64,000 bases of DNA from Pontibacillus chungwhensis BH030062 (GCF_000770675.1 NZ_AVBG01000015.1:17283-81282); one strand, 5' to 3'. Numbered from the stretch's first letter, positions 24,819 through 34,219 are shown. Made by a program: numbers and translations. The notes: a model not told the origin generated them from the sequence alone.

Positions 24819-25926
24819 CAGGATTGTAATATTCAACTTTTTCTAAGCGTGGGTTCGGACGGTAACGTCTTCCTTCTTTCGCTTCAGGCTTGCCATTGAT
24901 CATAACATTATCACCCGTGAAGGATGTATTCATTTTCAATAAGCTACTACCTACTCCATAAATATCTACAGGAACTTTAAGCTTCTCAAAATCACGAATG
25001 CGCTCTTCAGTGAAACCACCGCTTACTACAATCTTCACATGCTGGAATCCTTCTGCATCTAGTGCCTTACGAAGGGCAAAGATTAACTCAGGATTCACGC
25101 CTCTTGGGTCAAATGTACCCATAAGGTGTTGATTTCTCAGGAAATACTTATCGACAAGAGCTCGAGATGTATCTACTCGTACACCCTTTAGTTCGTCTCC
25201 GAACTCCCTTGCGACTTTAAGCGAGTCTGTAATGACGTCGTTGTTGTAGTCTACGAGTGCTGTAAGCTCATCATTAGGGAATTGCTTATGATACGCTTTA
25301 GCTGCTGCTACGATGTCACCTTGGAACATTTGAATTAAGGCGTGAGGCATAGTTCCCATACCTTCTTTTCCCCACCATTCATTCATCGCGTGAGTCGCCT
25401 GAGCAGTTGAGCCTCCGATATAAGCAGCGTAGCCATCTCCCGCCTGTTGGGTGTAGTGATCATCACGATCCCCCATGAAGATAACAGGCTTTTGTTTTCC
25501 TGAAGCACGCGCCGCTTTTACAACGTTATATACGTTCGTCGACACCGACGTGCGACGAGAAAGAATTCCGTCAATGATCCCCTCTAAGTACCCAAAATAC
25601 TGATATGGACCTGTAATGGTTAAGACTGTTTCAAACGGCTTCACACGGTCGCCATCCCTCAAGGAATGAATCTCTAACTCTTTAGGATGGTCAGCAAATG
25701 TATGAATCAGCGCGATGGCTTCATCGGTACCACATAGTACTGCATCATCTTTCTGGAAAAACTGCATAGTAATATAGTTGTCTGGAAGTGTGCTTTCAAC
25801 AATATCGCGTGTTTTTAAAAAGTAAACAGCGGAGAACCAACCCTCTCGAATACGTTCGTCAAACTTAAACGTTTGATTCGTAAGACGTTTGATTTCGCCG
25901 TTCATCTTTTTTTCAATTTCTTTCAT
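24811..25926 (-). CDS. Nicotinate phosphoribosyltransferase
   Basis: 371 residues from the ATG at 25926 (MKEIEKKMNGEIKRLTNQTF), with GAGGGG 10 nt upstream; the frame is open 27 codons earlier without a clear ribosome site. It belongs to the shorter COG1488 group: DTSRALVDKY and VVSGGFTEERI correspond to the phosphate and PRPP-binding barrel loops, and VDIYGVGSSLL is the C-terminal conserved strand. It converts nicotinate and PRPP to nicotinate mononucleotide for NAD salvage. It is transcribed leftwards, downstream of sftA and 21 bp from it, and may be cotranscribed. Confidence 0.88.
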   Translation of the reverse strand: MKEIEKKMNGEIKRLTNQTFKFDERIREGWFSAVYFLKTRDIVESTLPDNYITMQFFQKDDAVLCGTDEAIALIHTFADHPKELEIHSLRDGDRVKPFETVLTITGPYQYFGYLEGIIDGILSRRTSVSTNVYNVVKAARASGKQKPVIFMGDRDDHYTQQAGDGYAAYIGGSTAQATHAMNEWWGKEGMGTMPHALIQMFQGDIVAAAKAYHKQFPNDELTALVDYNNDVITDSLKVAREFGDELKGVRVDTSRALVDKYFLRNQHLMGTFDPRGVNPELIFALRKALDAEGFQHVKIVVSGGFTEERIRDFEKLKVPVDIYGVGSSLLKMNTSFTGDNVMINGKPEAKEGRRYRPNPRLEKVEYYNPED

Positions 25927-26028
25927 AACTTTGTAACCCCTCTTATGGTCATTCTCCTCGTAAAGCATCCATCTTCTTATAGTATAAAATTCCTTGGATT
26001 TCGACAAGTTTTATATGAGATTGGGAAT

Positions 26029-29000
26029 TTATTCATGATCGCGTCGTAACTCTTCAAACCCAGCATGATCCATATAAACGTCACGAGGTTTACTGCCTTT
26101 AGATTCAGAGATTATGCCTTTCTCCTCCATCGTATCAATTAGACGTGCAGCACGATTATAACCTACTTTGAAACGTCTTTGCAGGAGAGAAGCACTTGCG
26201 CCATTTTGATCAATAACAAACTGAACCGCTTCCTCAAACAAATCATCTTCTGTTTCTTCGAAATTAGGCTGTTGCATCAGCTCTTCTTGCTCGAATAAAT
26301 AGTTCGGAGAGGCAATCTTCTTCACATGATTGGTGATCCGCTCAATTTCCTCGTCAGATACAAAGGCACCTTGAATACGTTTTGTTTTTCCTGCTCCATT
26401 TTCTAAGAATAGCATATCTCCACGACCTAACAGTTTTTCAGCACCTGCTGAATCAACTATTGTTCTTGAGTCGACCTGAGAGGATACACTAAATGCAACA
26501 CGGGTTGGAATATTCGCTTTAATAAGTCCTGTAATGACATCTACTGATGGTCTTTGGGTTGCTAATAATAAATGAATTCCACAAGCTCTTGCTTTTTGTG
26601 CGATTCGGCAAATAGCATCTTCTACGTCTTGTGGAGACATCATCATTAAGTCAGCAAGCTCATCAATCACAATAACAAGATAAGGCATTTTGTCATTAAG
26701 TCTACCTTTGGCCTTTATCTTATCATTATAGCGATCGATATCGCGAACCCCTTCCTCCACAAAACGCTCATACCGCTGCTCCATCTCTTTTACTGCCCAT
26801 TTCAAGGCAGATGTTGCTGCTTTCACATCTGTAATAACAGGTGCTACTAAGTGTGGCAATTCATTATATGGAGCTAATTCTACCATCTTTGGATCGATTA
26901 ACAGAAACTTTACATCTTCATGACTTGCTTTATATAACAGACTGAGCAATATTGTATTGATACATACACTCTTACCAGAACCCGTTGCTCCTGCTATTAA
27001 ACCATGAGGCATTTTCTTTAAGTCTGTCACAATTGGGGAGCCCTCAATATCAAGTCCTAACCCTACCGAAAGAGGTGAGGACTCCCCTTGAAAAGCATCA
27101 CTTTCAAGGATTTCTTGAAGCCCAACTGCTTCTGATTTTTGGTTCGGAACTTCAATTCCAATCGCATTTTTCCCAGGGATCGGAGCTTCCATTCTTATAT
27201 CCTTTGCAGCTAAGCTCATTTTAATGTCATCAGAAAGGTTTGTTATCTTACTCACCTTCACACCGGGCTCGGGCTGTACTTCAAATCGCGTCACTGCAGG
27301 ACCCTTCATGGCATTAACCACTTTAGCCTTCACATGGAAATTATGAAGCGTTGTTTCAAGCAACTGCATTTGCTCTTCAATCCATTCATCCTCACTTTCC
27401 ATACGCTTCGGTGGATCATTCAATAAGTGGTAAGGAGGAATTGTAGACTGAGTAGGAGCTTTCTCTTTTGTCTCTTCCTTTTCTTCCACTACCTCTTCCT
27501 TCTTGGGAGGTTTTTCTACTTGTTTAGGTTGAGTCGATGTGACCGCCTTTTGTTGATCACGATGCCTCTTATCTCGTGGCGTCATAATGACATTGAATGG
27601 ACGACTTCTACGTTTAGGGCGTTCTGGTTCTGTTGGCTTGGTTTCTAAGTTTCCTTCGTCTTTCACCTGTGTGGCTGCAATCTGTTCTTCAGCTCCACTT
27701 TCATTCTCACTATTCGTAGTTTCTTCTTTTGTTTCGCCAGTACCTTTTCCTTCATAGGATAGTTCTTGTATTTGTTGTAACGGTTCTTCCTCAAGAGATT
27801 GGTCAGCTACCATCTTCTCTGATTCATCACTATCAGAGGTTCCATTAACTGGATGTACCTCATTCGTTTCAAGTTCAAGGTTTTCTACATCTTCTGGATC
27901 CTCTTCGAACTCGTCCTTAAACGTAACTGTTTCATTTAAGGAACCCTCAGCTTCATCCGTATCAAAAGTTTCATCGACTGTATAAACCTCATTAAGATCT
28001 GAGCTATTTTCTAATTGCTCTTCCACTGTCGTTTCAGGCTCTTCCGAATAAGCATCGCCATCGGGTTTTCCTTCGTTCTCATCTTTTTCCTCAGCGCTGC
28101 TAGTTGTCTTACCCATTTCAAAACCATTAACCGCTTCCTCAGTCGCATGCTCGTCCTGGTAAGAGAACTCTTCATCCACTACAGAAACTCCCTCTTCCTC
28201 ATAGGATTCATCCATTTCTAACATGGAGGGAGGAAGATAACCTTTTTCTGAATTGCTTGCGGTCTCATCTTTCACGGTCCCTTCTTCATTTTCTACTGAT
28301 GGATCGTCCGCAACTTTTTCACTTGATAAGGTCTCTTCATCTGGAGAGTCTGGTTCTGTATCACGCGACCCATACATGATAATAGTCGGTGGTACGTCTT
28401 CATCATCTTCTTCCTCGTCTTCTTGATCTGAAAAATACTCTACTTCATGCGAACTCTCAATCGGGTCCTCGTGATTGAATAAGCCAATAACGTTATCCTC
28501 TTCTGGCTCTTCCACTTCCTCATCTACCTGTTCTTCTGATACAGATACTCGTTCTTCCTCTTCTTCTTGCTTAGGAGGGATCATAGACTTAGAAGGATGT
28601 GTCTCTGGCAACACTTTCGCCAATGTAGATTCATAGAGTCGGTCGTCTTCGTCTGCTTTCTTCATAACAGAAGGCAGATCATCTAATACGGTCTCACTGA
28701 AATGACCTTCTCTTTTACCATACCCGTAAATGGGCGAAGGAACATTGCTTGGTGTAAATGGAGATCCTTGTTCGAATGAGGATGGTTGGTATGTATCCTT
28801 TTTGCCCCATTCTTTATTTTGTTTAGCGTTTGAATATTTATATGAATCATAATTCGATCGTTGACTTTGAGTGCGATTGGACTGTTCATTTTTAGAATCC
28901 GTATTACGTTGACGCGGTTCTCGTTTCTGTTGACTATCAGGAATCATAGGAAAGCGAAAATTGCCTTGTTTTGGATATTGATACACCATCTTCGTTTGAA

Positions 29001-29136
29001 ATTGCTGCTGAGTTTGTTGACCTTGCTGCTTCTGATGTTTCGTTTCATCCTCTTGCGGAAATGGGGGCTGTTGATCTTCTGGAGATTGCTCTTCTTGTCG
29101 CATTTGATGCAACCAATTTTTCATTCTATTCCACAT
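26029..29136 (-). CDS. sftA: Septum-associated DNA translocase SftA
   Basis: 1035 residues. The N-terminal 130 are Gln-rich and basic; residues 150-600 form a very acidic Glu/Asp linker of low complexity; the FtsK/SpoIIIE motor fills about 620-960 with Walker A GATGSGKS near 717 and Walker B LVIVIDELADL; a winged-helix gamma domain ends the protein (LLQRRFKVGYNRAARLIDT). There is no membrane span, which marks SftA and not SpoIIIE. Known: SftA clears chromosomal DNA from the closing septum. B. subtilis SftA has about 950 residues, so the acidic linker is longer here. It begins with a ribosome site GTGAGG and is followed by the nicotinate phosphoribosyltransferase gene. Confidence 0.95.
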   Translation of the reverse strand: MWNRMKNWLHQMRQEEQSPEDQQPPFPQEDETKHQKQQGQQTQQQFQTKMVYQYPKQGNFRFPMIPDSQQKREPRQRNTDSKNEQSNRTQSQRSNYDSYKYSNAKQNKEWGKKDTYQPSSFEQGSPFTPSNVPSPIYGYGKREGHFSETVLDDLPSVMKKADEDDRLYESTLAKVLPETHPSKSMIPPKQEEEEERVSVSEEQVDEEVEEPEEDNVIGLFNHEDPIESSHEVEYFSDQEDEEEDDEDVPPTIIMYGSRDTEPDSPDEETLSSEKVADDPSVENEEGTVKDETASNSEKGYLPPSMLEMDESYEEEGVSVVDEEFSYQDEHATEEAVNGFEMGKTTSSAEEKDENEGKPDGDAYSEEPETTVEEQLENSSDLNEVYTVDETFDTDEAEGSLNETVTFKDEFEEDPEDVENLELETNEVHPVNGTSDSDESEKMVADQSLEEEPLQQIQELSYEGKGTGETKEETTNSENESGAEEQIAATQVKDEGNLETKPTEPERPKRRSRPFNVIMTPRDKRHRDQQKAVTSTQPKQVEKPPKKEEVVEEKEETKEKAPTQSTIPPYHLLNDPPKRMESEDEWIEEQMQLLETTLHNFHVKAKVVNAMKGPAVTRFEVQPEPGVKVSKITNLSDDIKMSLAAKDIRMEAPIPGKNAIGIEVPNQKSEAVGLQEILESDAFQGESSPLSVGLGLDIEGSPIVTDLKKMPHGLIAGATGSGKSVCINTILLSLLYKASHEDVKFLLIDPKMVELAPYNELPHLVAPVITDVKAATSALKWAVKEMEQRYERFVEEGVRDIDRYNDKIKAKGRLNDKMPYLVIVIDELADLMMMSPQDVEDAICRIAQKARACGIHLLLATQRPSVDVITGLIKANIPTRVAFSVSSQVDSRTIVDSAGAEKLLGRGDMLFLENGAGKTKRIQGAFVSDEEIERITNHVKKIASPNYLFEQEELMQQPNFEETEDDLFEEAVQFVIDQNGASASLLQRRFKVGYNRAARLIDTMEEKGIISESKGSKPRDVYMDHAGFEELRRDHE

Positions 29137-29369
29137 GAAACCTCACTCTTTCTTTCGATTTTAGAATTAATCCTATTTTAACAGTTTTTCGTCTATTTGA
29201 GTGCGCCATAATGCTTGATTCTAAAAATCTTACTTTAGGCGCACAAATCCCTACACTATTCGTATCCTAAGCCTCTTTCAAGGGGGAGAGATGGCTGCCT
29301 TTTCAAATGGAACCATTTTTTTCAGACTAAGATCATAAGCACTTTCACTTACCATGTATTACAGATGAA
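29137..29369. other. sftA upstream region
   Basis: No gene seen in 233 bp. It should hold the sftA promoter. A spaced inverted repeat GTGCGCC/GGCGCAC (29201-29207, 29238-29244) lies about 65-110 bp before the sftA start. It could be an operator or a leader hairpin; nothing distinguishes these. Confidence 0.35.
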
Positions 29370-29404
29370 CAAAACGACCAGAGATCGTCTCTGGTCGTTT
29401 TGTT
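29370..29404. terminator. Terminator of ytpR
   Basis: AACGACCAGAGA pairs with TCTCTGGTCGTT around TCG, followed by T-rich sequence on the right and AAAAC on the left; usable from both sides. Confidence 0.88.
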
Positions 29405-29429
29405 TGTCTTCTATTCATTTCAGAAACAC

Positions 29430-30038
29430 TCACGATAAGTCGAAAGGTTGTCCTACTTCATACGTGTCTTCAAGAACAAGAATCCCTTTTTCTTTCGGTG
29501 CATCCGGAAGGCCAAGTTCTTTTGCAGAGCAAATCATACCGCTTGATGGAACACCACGAAGCTCAGCATCTTTAATTTCCATGCCACCTGGCATCACAGC
29601 CCCAACTTTAGCTACAACAACTTTTTGACCAGCGTCTACGTTTGGAGCTCCGCACACGATCTGAACCGTCTCATCCCCTAAGTCTACTTGGCAAACGCTT
29701 AATTTATCAGCATTTTCATGTTGTTCTTTTTCTTTCACATATCCAACTACGAACTTCGGTGAAAGGTCTACTTTTAACTCTTCAGCCAGTTCGTTCTTTT
29801 GGAATATGTCATGAATCGCTGTAAGCCATTCTTCCGTTAGTTGGATGGCTCCTTTTTCGTTGATATTTACGTAGGAAGAGGCGTTAAAGATATTGTACCC
29901 TAATACATTTCCATTTGACTGATCAGAGATCTTCACAACATCGCCAAAGCGTTCTTGCTTAACCTCATTACGATCTCCTTGTGATACTGGGATAATTAAT
30001 ACATCACCAATTCCATCTCGGTTATAAAATACTTGCAT
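29430..30038 (-). CDS. ytpR: YtpR, tRNA-binding (OB-fold) domain protein
   Basis: 202 residues. The C-terminal half is a tRNA-binding OB domain of the EMAP/PheT-N type ([50 protein letters not shown]). The N-terminal 90 residues are a DUF4479-type part. YtpR resembles the N-terminal part of the PheRS beta subunit but is a stand-alone protein; its exact role is unknown and RNA binding is inferred from the fold. It is the last gene of ytpP-ytpQ-ytpR, 24 bp after ytpQ, ending at a strong terminator. Confidence 0.93.
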   Translation of the reverse strand: MQVFYNRDGIGDVLIIPVSQGDRNEVKQERFGDVVKISDQSNGNVLGYNIFNASSYVNINEKGAIQLTEEWLTAIHDIFQKNELAEELKVDLSPKFVVGYVKEKEQHENADKLSVCQVDLGDETVQIVCGAPNVDAGQKVVVAKVGAVMPGGMEIKDAELRGVPSSGMICSAKELGLPDAPKEKGILVLEDTYEVGQPFDLS

Positions 30039-30062
30039 TCACTTGACTCCCTTTCTATTCCA

Positions 30063-30869
30063 TTAATCTGATTTCGGTTTGTTTTGAGCTAAAACGAAGA
30101 TAGGTTCAAGGTTTTTATCTTCATAAAGGAATGGTAACGATGTAATCGGTACACGACCTTCTGCAAAGAACTTCATATTCATCTGGGCTAAGATGTCATA
30201 ACCCGAAGCATTCTGAATATCTGCGAAAATACACACATCACCATGAGGAACAGCCACAGCTAGTTCTCCCACACTTTGAGCTTTCATTTGCTCTAATAAA
30301 GATTCATTTAAGATGCGTGATGCATCATAGCCATCATTAGAGGATAAGAAATAAAATGTGTTCCCTGCGACTTCATCTTGTTTCATTCCCGTCTCAAGAG
30401 AACGAAGGTTAAAGCGCGCGATTTCTCTAATTCTTTCTTGATCTAATCCCTCTTCTTGTAACATAGCATGGTCGATTAAACGGTACGACTTCCCTAGATC
30501 TAAAGCATAATAAATACGCGTCTCTGCTGTATGTTCATCCGTAACAAGCTTTTCTCCTTCATTGGATTCCGTCGGGAAAGAAGCAGCTCGGACAACAGGG
30601 TAAATACTCTTTTCTTTACCAGATAACTGCTGTTTCTCATTCATAATGCGTAACGCTTCATGAATGTGTTCTTCTAGTTCATCAAGAGCTTGATCTTTCT
30701 TTTGCTCATACTTAGAAATAATGCCTGGTAAAGATATTTCTATTCCTTGTTTCGTATCTGCCCATTCGACACGGAATGTATCTTTATCACGGTTGAATTG
30801 AGTCTTCCATTCTGGATTCTGTAATCTAGACTCTAACAACTTCTTCATTTTAATACTCGTCATCTTCAT
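30063..30869 (-). CDS. ytpQ: DUF1444 protein YtpQ
   Basis: 268 residues from the ATG at 30869, chosen for AAGGAGGAAG 5 nt upstream (MKMTSIKMKKLL). The frame extends 11 codons further. YtpQ proteins (DUF1444) are conserved between ytpP and ytpR in Bacillaceae and have no established activity. The sequence is a soluble alpha/beta protein with no signal or membrane span; conserved stretches include VVRAASFPTE and RFNLRSLETGMKQDEVAGN. Linkage to a thioredoxin-like and a tRNA-binding protein is the only hint of function. Confidence 0.9.
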   Translation of the reverse strand: MKMTSIKMKKLLESRLQNPEWKTQFNRDKDTFRVEWADTKQGIEISLPGIISKYEQKKDQALDELEEHIHEALRIMNEKQQLSGKEKSIYPVVRAASFPTESNEGEKLVTDEHTAETRIYYALDLGKSYRLIDHAMLQEEGLDQERIREIARFNLRSLETGMKQDEVAGNTFYFLSSNDGYDASRILNESLLEQMKAQSVGELAVAVPHGDVCIFADIQNASGYDILAQMNMKFFAEGRVPITSLPFLYEDKNLEPIFVLAQNKPKSD

Positions 30870-30984
30870 TATTCTTCCTCCTTTATATGATGAAGGAAAC
30901 ATATACGTTTGTTATTTTAGCATGAATTCGATAGGGAAAAAAGTTTCTATCCTTACCCAGGTAGTCTGCTCTGTTCGAAAGAAA

Positions 30985-31016
30985 GAGCTGTCCTGAATGT
31001 CTTCCAGAACAGCCCT
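30985..31016 (-). terminator. Terminator-like hairpin after ytpP
   Basis: AGAGCTGTCCTGAA pairs imperfectly with TTCCAGAACAGCCCT, followed on the minus strand by TTTCTTTC. It is probably leaky, separating ytpP from ytpQR in part. Confidence 0.6.
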
Positions 31017-31024
31017 GTCTCTCA

Positions 31025-31345
31025 TTATTTAGATAACTCTTGGATAAATGTTTCGATTTCCTCACGGGTCTTGCGATCTTTACTTACGAATCTACCTGTT
31101 TCTTCTCCATTTTTGAAAGCGACGAAGCTAGGAATACCAAAAACAGAAAGATCTGCACATAGATCAATAAATTCATCCCGGTCTACATAATAGAACTGAA
31201 CATTTGTATATGTTTCTTCTAACTCCGGAAGAAAAGGTTCAATAACACGACAATCCGGGCACCATGTTGCAGAAAACAGAAGAATTGTTTGTTGATCTCC
31301 TTGGATAATCTCTTTATATTGTTCCATTGACTCTAATTGCTTCAT
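31025..31345 (-). CDS. ytpP: Thioredoxin-like protein YtpP
   Basis: 106 residues with a thioredoxin fold. Active site is TWCPDCRVIEP (CxxC, with Asp instead of the Gly-Pro of classic thioredoxin), and the cis-proline region is VFGIPSFVAF. Cytoplasmic disulfide reductase or redox relay is inferred; the CPDC motif suggests a different redox potential from TrxA. The ribosome site AAGGAGTCG precedes the ATG. It begins ytpPQR. Confidence 0.93.
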   Translation of the reverse strand: MKQLESMEQYKEIIQGDQQTILLFSATWCPDCRVIEPFLPELEETYTNVQFYYVDRDEFIDLCADLSVFGIPSFVAFKNGEETGRFVSKDRKTREEIETFIQELSK

Positions 31346-31358
31346 TTAGATCGACTCC

Positions 31359-32393
31359 TTATTCGTACTCAATAGTCAGATCACCATATTGGATCCAACC
31401 TTTTTTTCTAAACCACTCTGATAATAACAAAGTGATAAGGGCTGGACCAACAATATGCAACAACAAAATTTGAATCAATATATCAAAAGAAAATCCATAC
31501 ACTTGAAAAGTCATAATTTGTCCTACGAAGCCACTAGTACCCATACCAGCTCCCGGAGCATTATTTTCTAATTGTAACCACACTGTAGCAATAGGTGCTA
31601 GAATGGCTCCCGCAATTGTAGGAGGGAGGATAAGAATCGGTTTCTTTAAAACATTCCCAACTTGAAGCATAGACGTTCCAATGCCTTGAGCTAGCCAACC
31701 ACCCATTCCGTTCTCTCTATAGCTCATCGTGGCAAAGCCAATCATCTGTGCAGCACATCCAACTGTCGCAGCACCTGCTGCAATTCCACTAATGTCTAAC
31801 ATGAGAGCAATCGCAAGGCTTGAAATAGGTGCTGTCAACGCCCACCCCATTAATACAGCGACGATCATTCCCATAATAAAAGGACGTTGGTCGGTTGACC
31901 ACTGAATGATCTCACCAAAGCTAACCATAAAGGTATTTACGGGAGGTCCGATTACAGAAGCAACGCCATACCCTACGAAAATCGTGACAAGAGGGGTTAA
32001 TATGATATCTAAACGCGTTGTTTTATTGATCAGTTTTCCAGCTTCAACAGACAAAAGGGTGGCCACATAGGCTCCAGCTGGCCCACCAAGGCTAGCCCCA
32101 AAAGCACCGCTAAAGAGAGCCGTGAACATAACAAGGGGAGGTGCTTTAAGTCCATAGGCAATCGCAACGCCAATCGCTCCACCCCAAACTTTTGTATCCA
32201 TAGCAAACGTTCCCATTTCCACAAGCATAGCAGAACCCGGAAGCGCAACTTGTTCACCAATTGTTTTAATAATAAGTCCAATAATTAAAGAGGAGAACAA
32301 ACCAAGTGCCATATAACTAAGGGCGGTAATTACATACTCTTTCCAAGAAAGACTAACCCCTTTCTTGTGCAAAAATGCTTTGAGTTTATCCAC
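31359..32393 (-). CDS. PfoR/EIIC-like multi-span membrane protein
   Basis: 344 residues, almost all hydrophobic, with about nine membrane spans. It belongs to the COG3641 (PfoR) group, which carries a PTS EIIC-type membrane domain: LFSGAFGASLGGPAGAYV, GPPVNTFMVSFG and APGAGMGTSGFVGQI are glycine-rich re-entrant-type motifs. No EIIA or EIIB gene is nearby, so sugar phosphotransfer is doubtful; a transport or sensor role for an unknown ligand is more cautious. The GTG start at 32393 lacks a good ribosome site (GTGGA overlaps it), so the true start may be a little downstream. It is 13 bp upstream of ytpP on the same strand. Confidence 0.8.
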   Translation of the reverse strand: MDKLKAFLHKKGVSLSWKEYVITALSYMALGLFSSLIIGLIIKTIGEQVALPGSAMLVEMGTFAMDTKVWGGAIGVAIAYGLKAPPLVMFTALFSGAFGASLGGPAGAYVATLLSVEAGKLINKTTRLDIILTPLVTIFVGYGVASVIGPPVNTFMVSFGEIIQWSTDQRPFIMGMIVAVLMGWALTAPISSLAIALMLDISGIAAGAATVGCAAQMIGFATMSYRENGMGGWLAQGIGTSMLQVGNVLKKPILILPPTIAGAILAPIATVWLQLENNAPGAGMGTSGFVGQIMTFQVYGFSFDILIQILLLHIVGPALITLLLSEWFRKKGWIQYGDLTIEYE

Positions 32394-32511
32394 TCCACAT
32401 CAGCCTCTCATTAGTATCAATCGATTACATCTTACCGAATTACCAAATCCAAAACAACTAAAAACAAGGCTCTGTTCATGTTTATTGTTGATTCTACCCA
32501 TTAGCTAGAAT

Positions 32512-32689
32512 GGGCCGTTACGTTTATGAGTGCGTGGGCTTGCTCGGGGACAACTCGCTTTCCTGTGGGGAGCTGGGAAGCCTCCTCAGGAAAGCGAGTG
32601 GTTTCCAGGCCCGCCTTACACTCCATTAAAGCAAACAGAAACATTTTCTCAGCTTCAAAACAAAAGTGGAAGGGCACAACGTATGGCCC
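32512..32689 (+). repeat. Palindromic element C, a hybrid copy
   Basis: Outermost arms are GGGCC-GTTACGTT and AACGTAT-GGCCC (32512-32525, 32678-32689). The left half (GCTTGCTCGGGGACAACTCGC) matches element B; the right half read backwards (AAGGCGGGCCTGGAAACCACTCGC) matches the left arm of element A. The two halves meet in a 13-bp perfect stem ACTCGCTTTCCTG/CAGGAAAGCGAGT (32553-32565, 32587-32599) with a 21-nt loop. The rest of the gap between the PfoR-like gene and the next gene (32394-32774) is empty except for a terminator. Confidence 0.8.
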
Positions 32690-32730
32690 GGACTGAATAG
32701 CAGAATAGACCGTTTAATATAGACCGCGTA

Positions 32731-32759
32731 AAAAAAGCTGACCAACATGCTCGGCCAGC
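32731..32759 (-). terminator. Terminator of the 32.8-33.3 kb gene
   Basis: On the minus strand GCTGGCC pairs with GGTCAGC (one G-U) and a seven-T run follows. Confidence 0.82.
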
Positions 32760-32774
32760 CTTCCTAAACGTTCG

Positions 32775-33314
32775 TTAGTTTGATGTTGATAGAACAATCG
32801 AGTGAACGACCTTCATCATTTTTCCAGCGTTCTCTTCCATTGCATTTAAATCAGTTTCGGTCGTCATCTTAACGCCGCCTGCTCCAACTTGTAATTCATA
32901 AGTATCTTCATCAATGGACGCAACTTTCATGTAACCAAATACGTCATCACTCTCAAATCCTTCGACAACAAGAATATTTTGGTCTTCTTTTGCCGATTGA
33001 TAGAACGTCTTACTCGTTTTCTTTTCAAAAGGATTGTAAAAAAGAATAAACTGTCTCTCATCAGATTCTAAGAGGATGTTGTTAGGAGAATCAGAAATGA
33101 CCTCCATGGATTCTGGTAAATACATAGATACGTTCTCAAGCTCCGTATTTAATGACAAGTCATCTACAGTTAATGAAGATTCAGCAGCTTGTTTCGCTTC
33201 TTGAATGACAGCTTCTTCTGATTTAAAGAAACCTCCAACAAACAAACCTAGCAGAATAACAACAGCTATTCCAATCAAGAACATTAATAGCCATTTAGGG
33301 TTGAAAGCTTTCAC
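32775..33314 (-). CDS. Hypothetical membrane-anchored protein
   Basis: 179 residues from a GTG at 33314 (VKAFNPKWLLMFLIGIAVV), since AAGGAGA lies 9 nt upstream; the frame is open 14 codons earlier. One N-terminal membrane span (about 6-28) and a basic start put the remaining 150 residues outside. The outer part is acidic and beta-rich (SMYLPESMEVISDSPNNILL, YMKVASIDEDTYELQVGAGG). No catalytic motif or lipobox is seen and the family is not recognised. It diverges from ytoQ and has its own terminator. Confidence 0.72.
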   Translation of the reverse strand: MKAFNPKWLLMFLIGIAVVILLGLFVGGFFKSEEAVIQEAKQAAESSLTVDDLSLNTELENVSMYLPESMEVISDSPNNILLESDERQFILFYNPFEKKTSKTFYQSAKEDQNILVVEGFESDDVFGYMKVASIDEDTYELQVGAGGVKMTTETDLNAMEENAGKMMKVVHSIVLSTSN

Positions 33315-33428
33315 ACACACTCTCTCCTTGAATAATCTCGTTACTTCCTTCAGCAACTGTTCCTATACATATCATACTATGGAATACAAATTTGACAAGT
33401 AAAGATTTCAGACTTGCAAACTGTCATA

Positions 33429-33442
33429 TGAAAGCGTTTGTG
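33429..33442. promoter_or_regulatory. Candidate cre site upstream of ytoQ
   Basis: TGAAAGCGTTTGTG matches 12 of 14 positions of the CcpA operator TGWAARCGYTWNCW, missing the last two. It lies 47-60 bp before the ytoQ ATG and 115 bp from the divergent gene. Confidence 0.5.
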
Positions 33443-33488
33443 CTACACTTTATAGTGATATACAAAAGTAATGAGAGGGGAAATTTTG

Positions 33489-33929
33489 ATGAAACTAACC
33501 GTGTATTTAGCAGGTCAAATTCATGATGATTGGAGAAAGGACATAGAAAAGAAATCTGAGGAAAAAGGTTTACCCGTACAATTTGTAAGTCCCCAAACGA
33601 ACCATGACCGTTCGGATTCTATAGGAGAAGATATTCTAGGCGAACAACCAGGAAACGTTTACCGTGATGACGTTGCCTCAAGCGTTAACAACTTACGAAC
33701 CAAAGTACTCTTAAATAAATCCGATCTTGTTATTGCACTTTTTGGAGAAAAATATAAACAGTGGAATACGGCAATGGATGCAGCTACAGCAATCAACCAG
33801 GATATCCCTACTATACTCATTCGCCCTGAATCCCTACACCATCCACTTAAAGAATTATCAAACAAAGCCAACGTAACCGTCGAAACCATCGACCAAGCCT
33901 TAGAAGTAATAGAATACATTTTCGAATAG
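33489..33929 (+). CDS. ytoQ: YtoQ family protein
   Basis: 147 residues from the ATG at 33489 (MKLTVYLAGQIHDDW), with GAGAGGGG about 9 nt upstream. YtoQ is a small conserved Bacillaceae family with the look of a nucleoside 2-deoxyribosyltransferase-like Rossmann-type fold (VYLAGQIHDDWR at the first strand, NKSDLVIALFGEKYKQWNTA resembling the D-x-V-x-A-x-F stretch of that superfamily). The similarity is my reading, and catalytic activity is not established. A good cre candidate overlaps its promoter region, and palindromic elements D and E follow directly. Confidence 0.88.
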   Translation: MKLTVYLAGQIHDDWRKDIEKKSEEKGLPVQFVSPQTNHDRSDSIGEDILGEQPGNVYRDDVASSVNNLRTKVLLNKSDLVIALFGEKYKQWNTAMDAATAINQDIPTILIRPESLHHPLKELSNKANVTVETIDQALEVIEYIFE

Positions 33930-33977
33930 ATCCGAACCTTTACAAGTAGGGCATGAAGCTGAGACATTTGTGTGTAT

Positions 33978-34219
33978 GGGGCCGTTACGTTTGTTAAGTG
34001 GTTGGGGTGTCTGGGGAACGACTCGCTTTCCGCAGGCGGCCCCACACGACGTGGGGTCGTTCGACGTTGTCACAGGACGTGACGGTTTTAGTCGAACTTC
34101 CTCTTTCCTTTTAGAGCTTCCTCGGGGAAACCGCCCTCCGGGGTCTCGTCGACCTCTTTCTCCTGCAGGAGTCTCCCCGTTCCCCAGACACCCCTTATCA
34201 GAAGTTGTATAACGTCCCC
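33978..34219 (+). repeat. Palindromic element D (ACTCGCTTTCC family)
   Basis: A 242-bp element. A perfect 17-bp arm GGGGTGTCTGGGGAACG pairs at 34004-34020 and 34178-34194; outermost GGGGCCGTTA/TAACGTCCCC (33978-33987, 34210-34219) has one mismatch. The second stem is GCAGG/CCTGC (34032-34036, 34162-34166). The interior differs from A, B and E and folds into further hairpins such as CCCCAC/GTGGGG at about 34040-34056. It starts 48 bp after the ytoQ stop and may serve as its 3' end. Confidence 0.85.
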
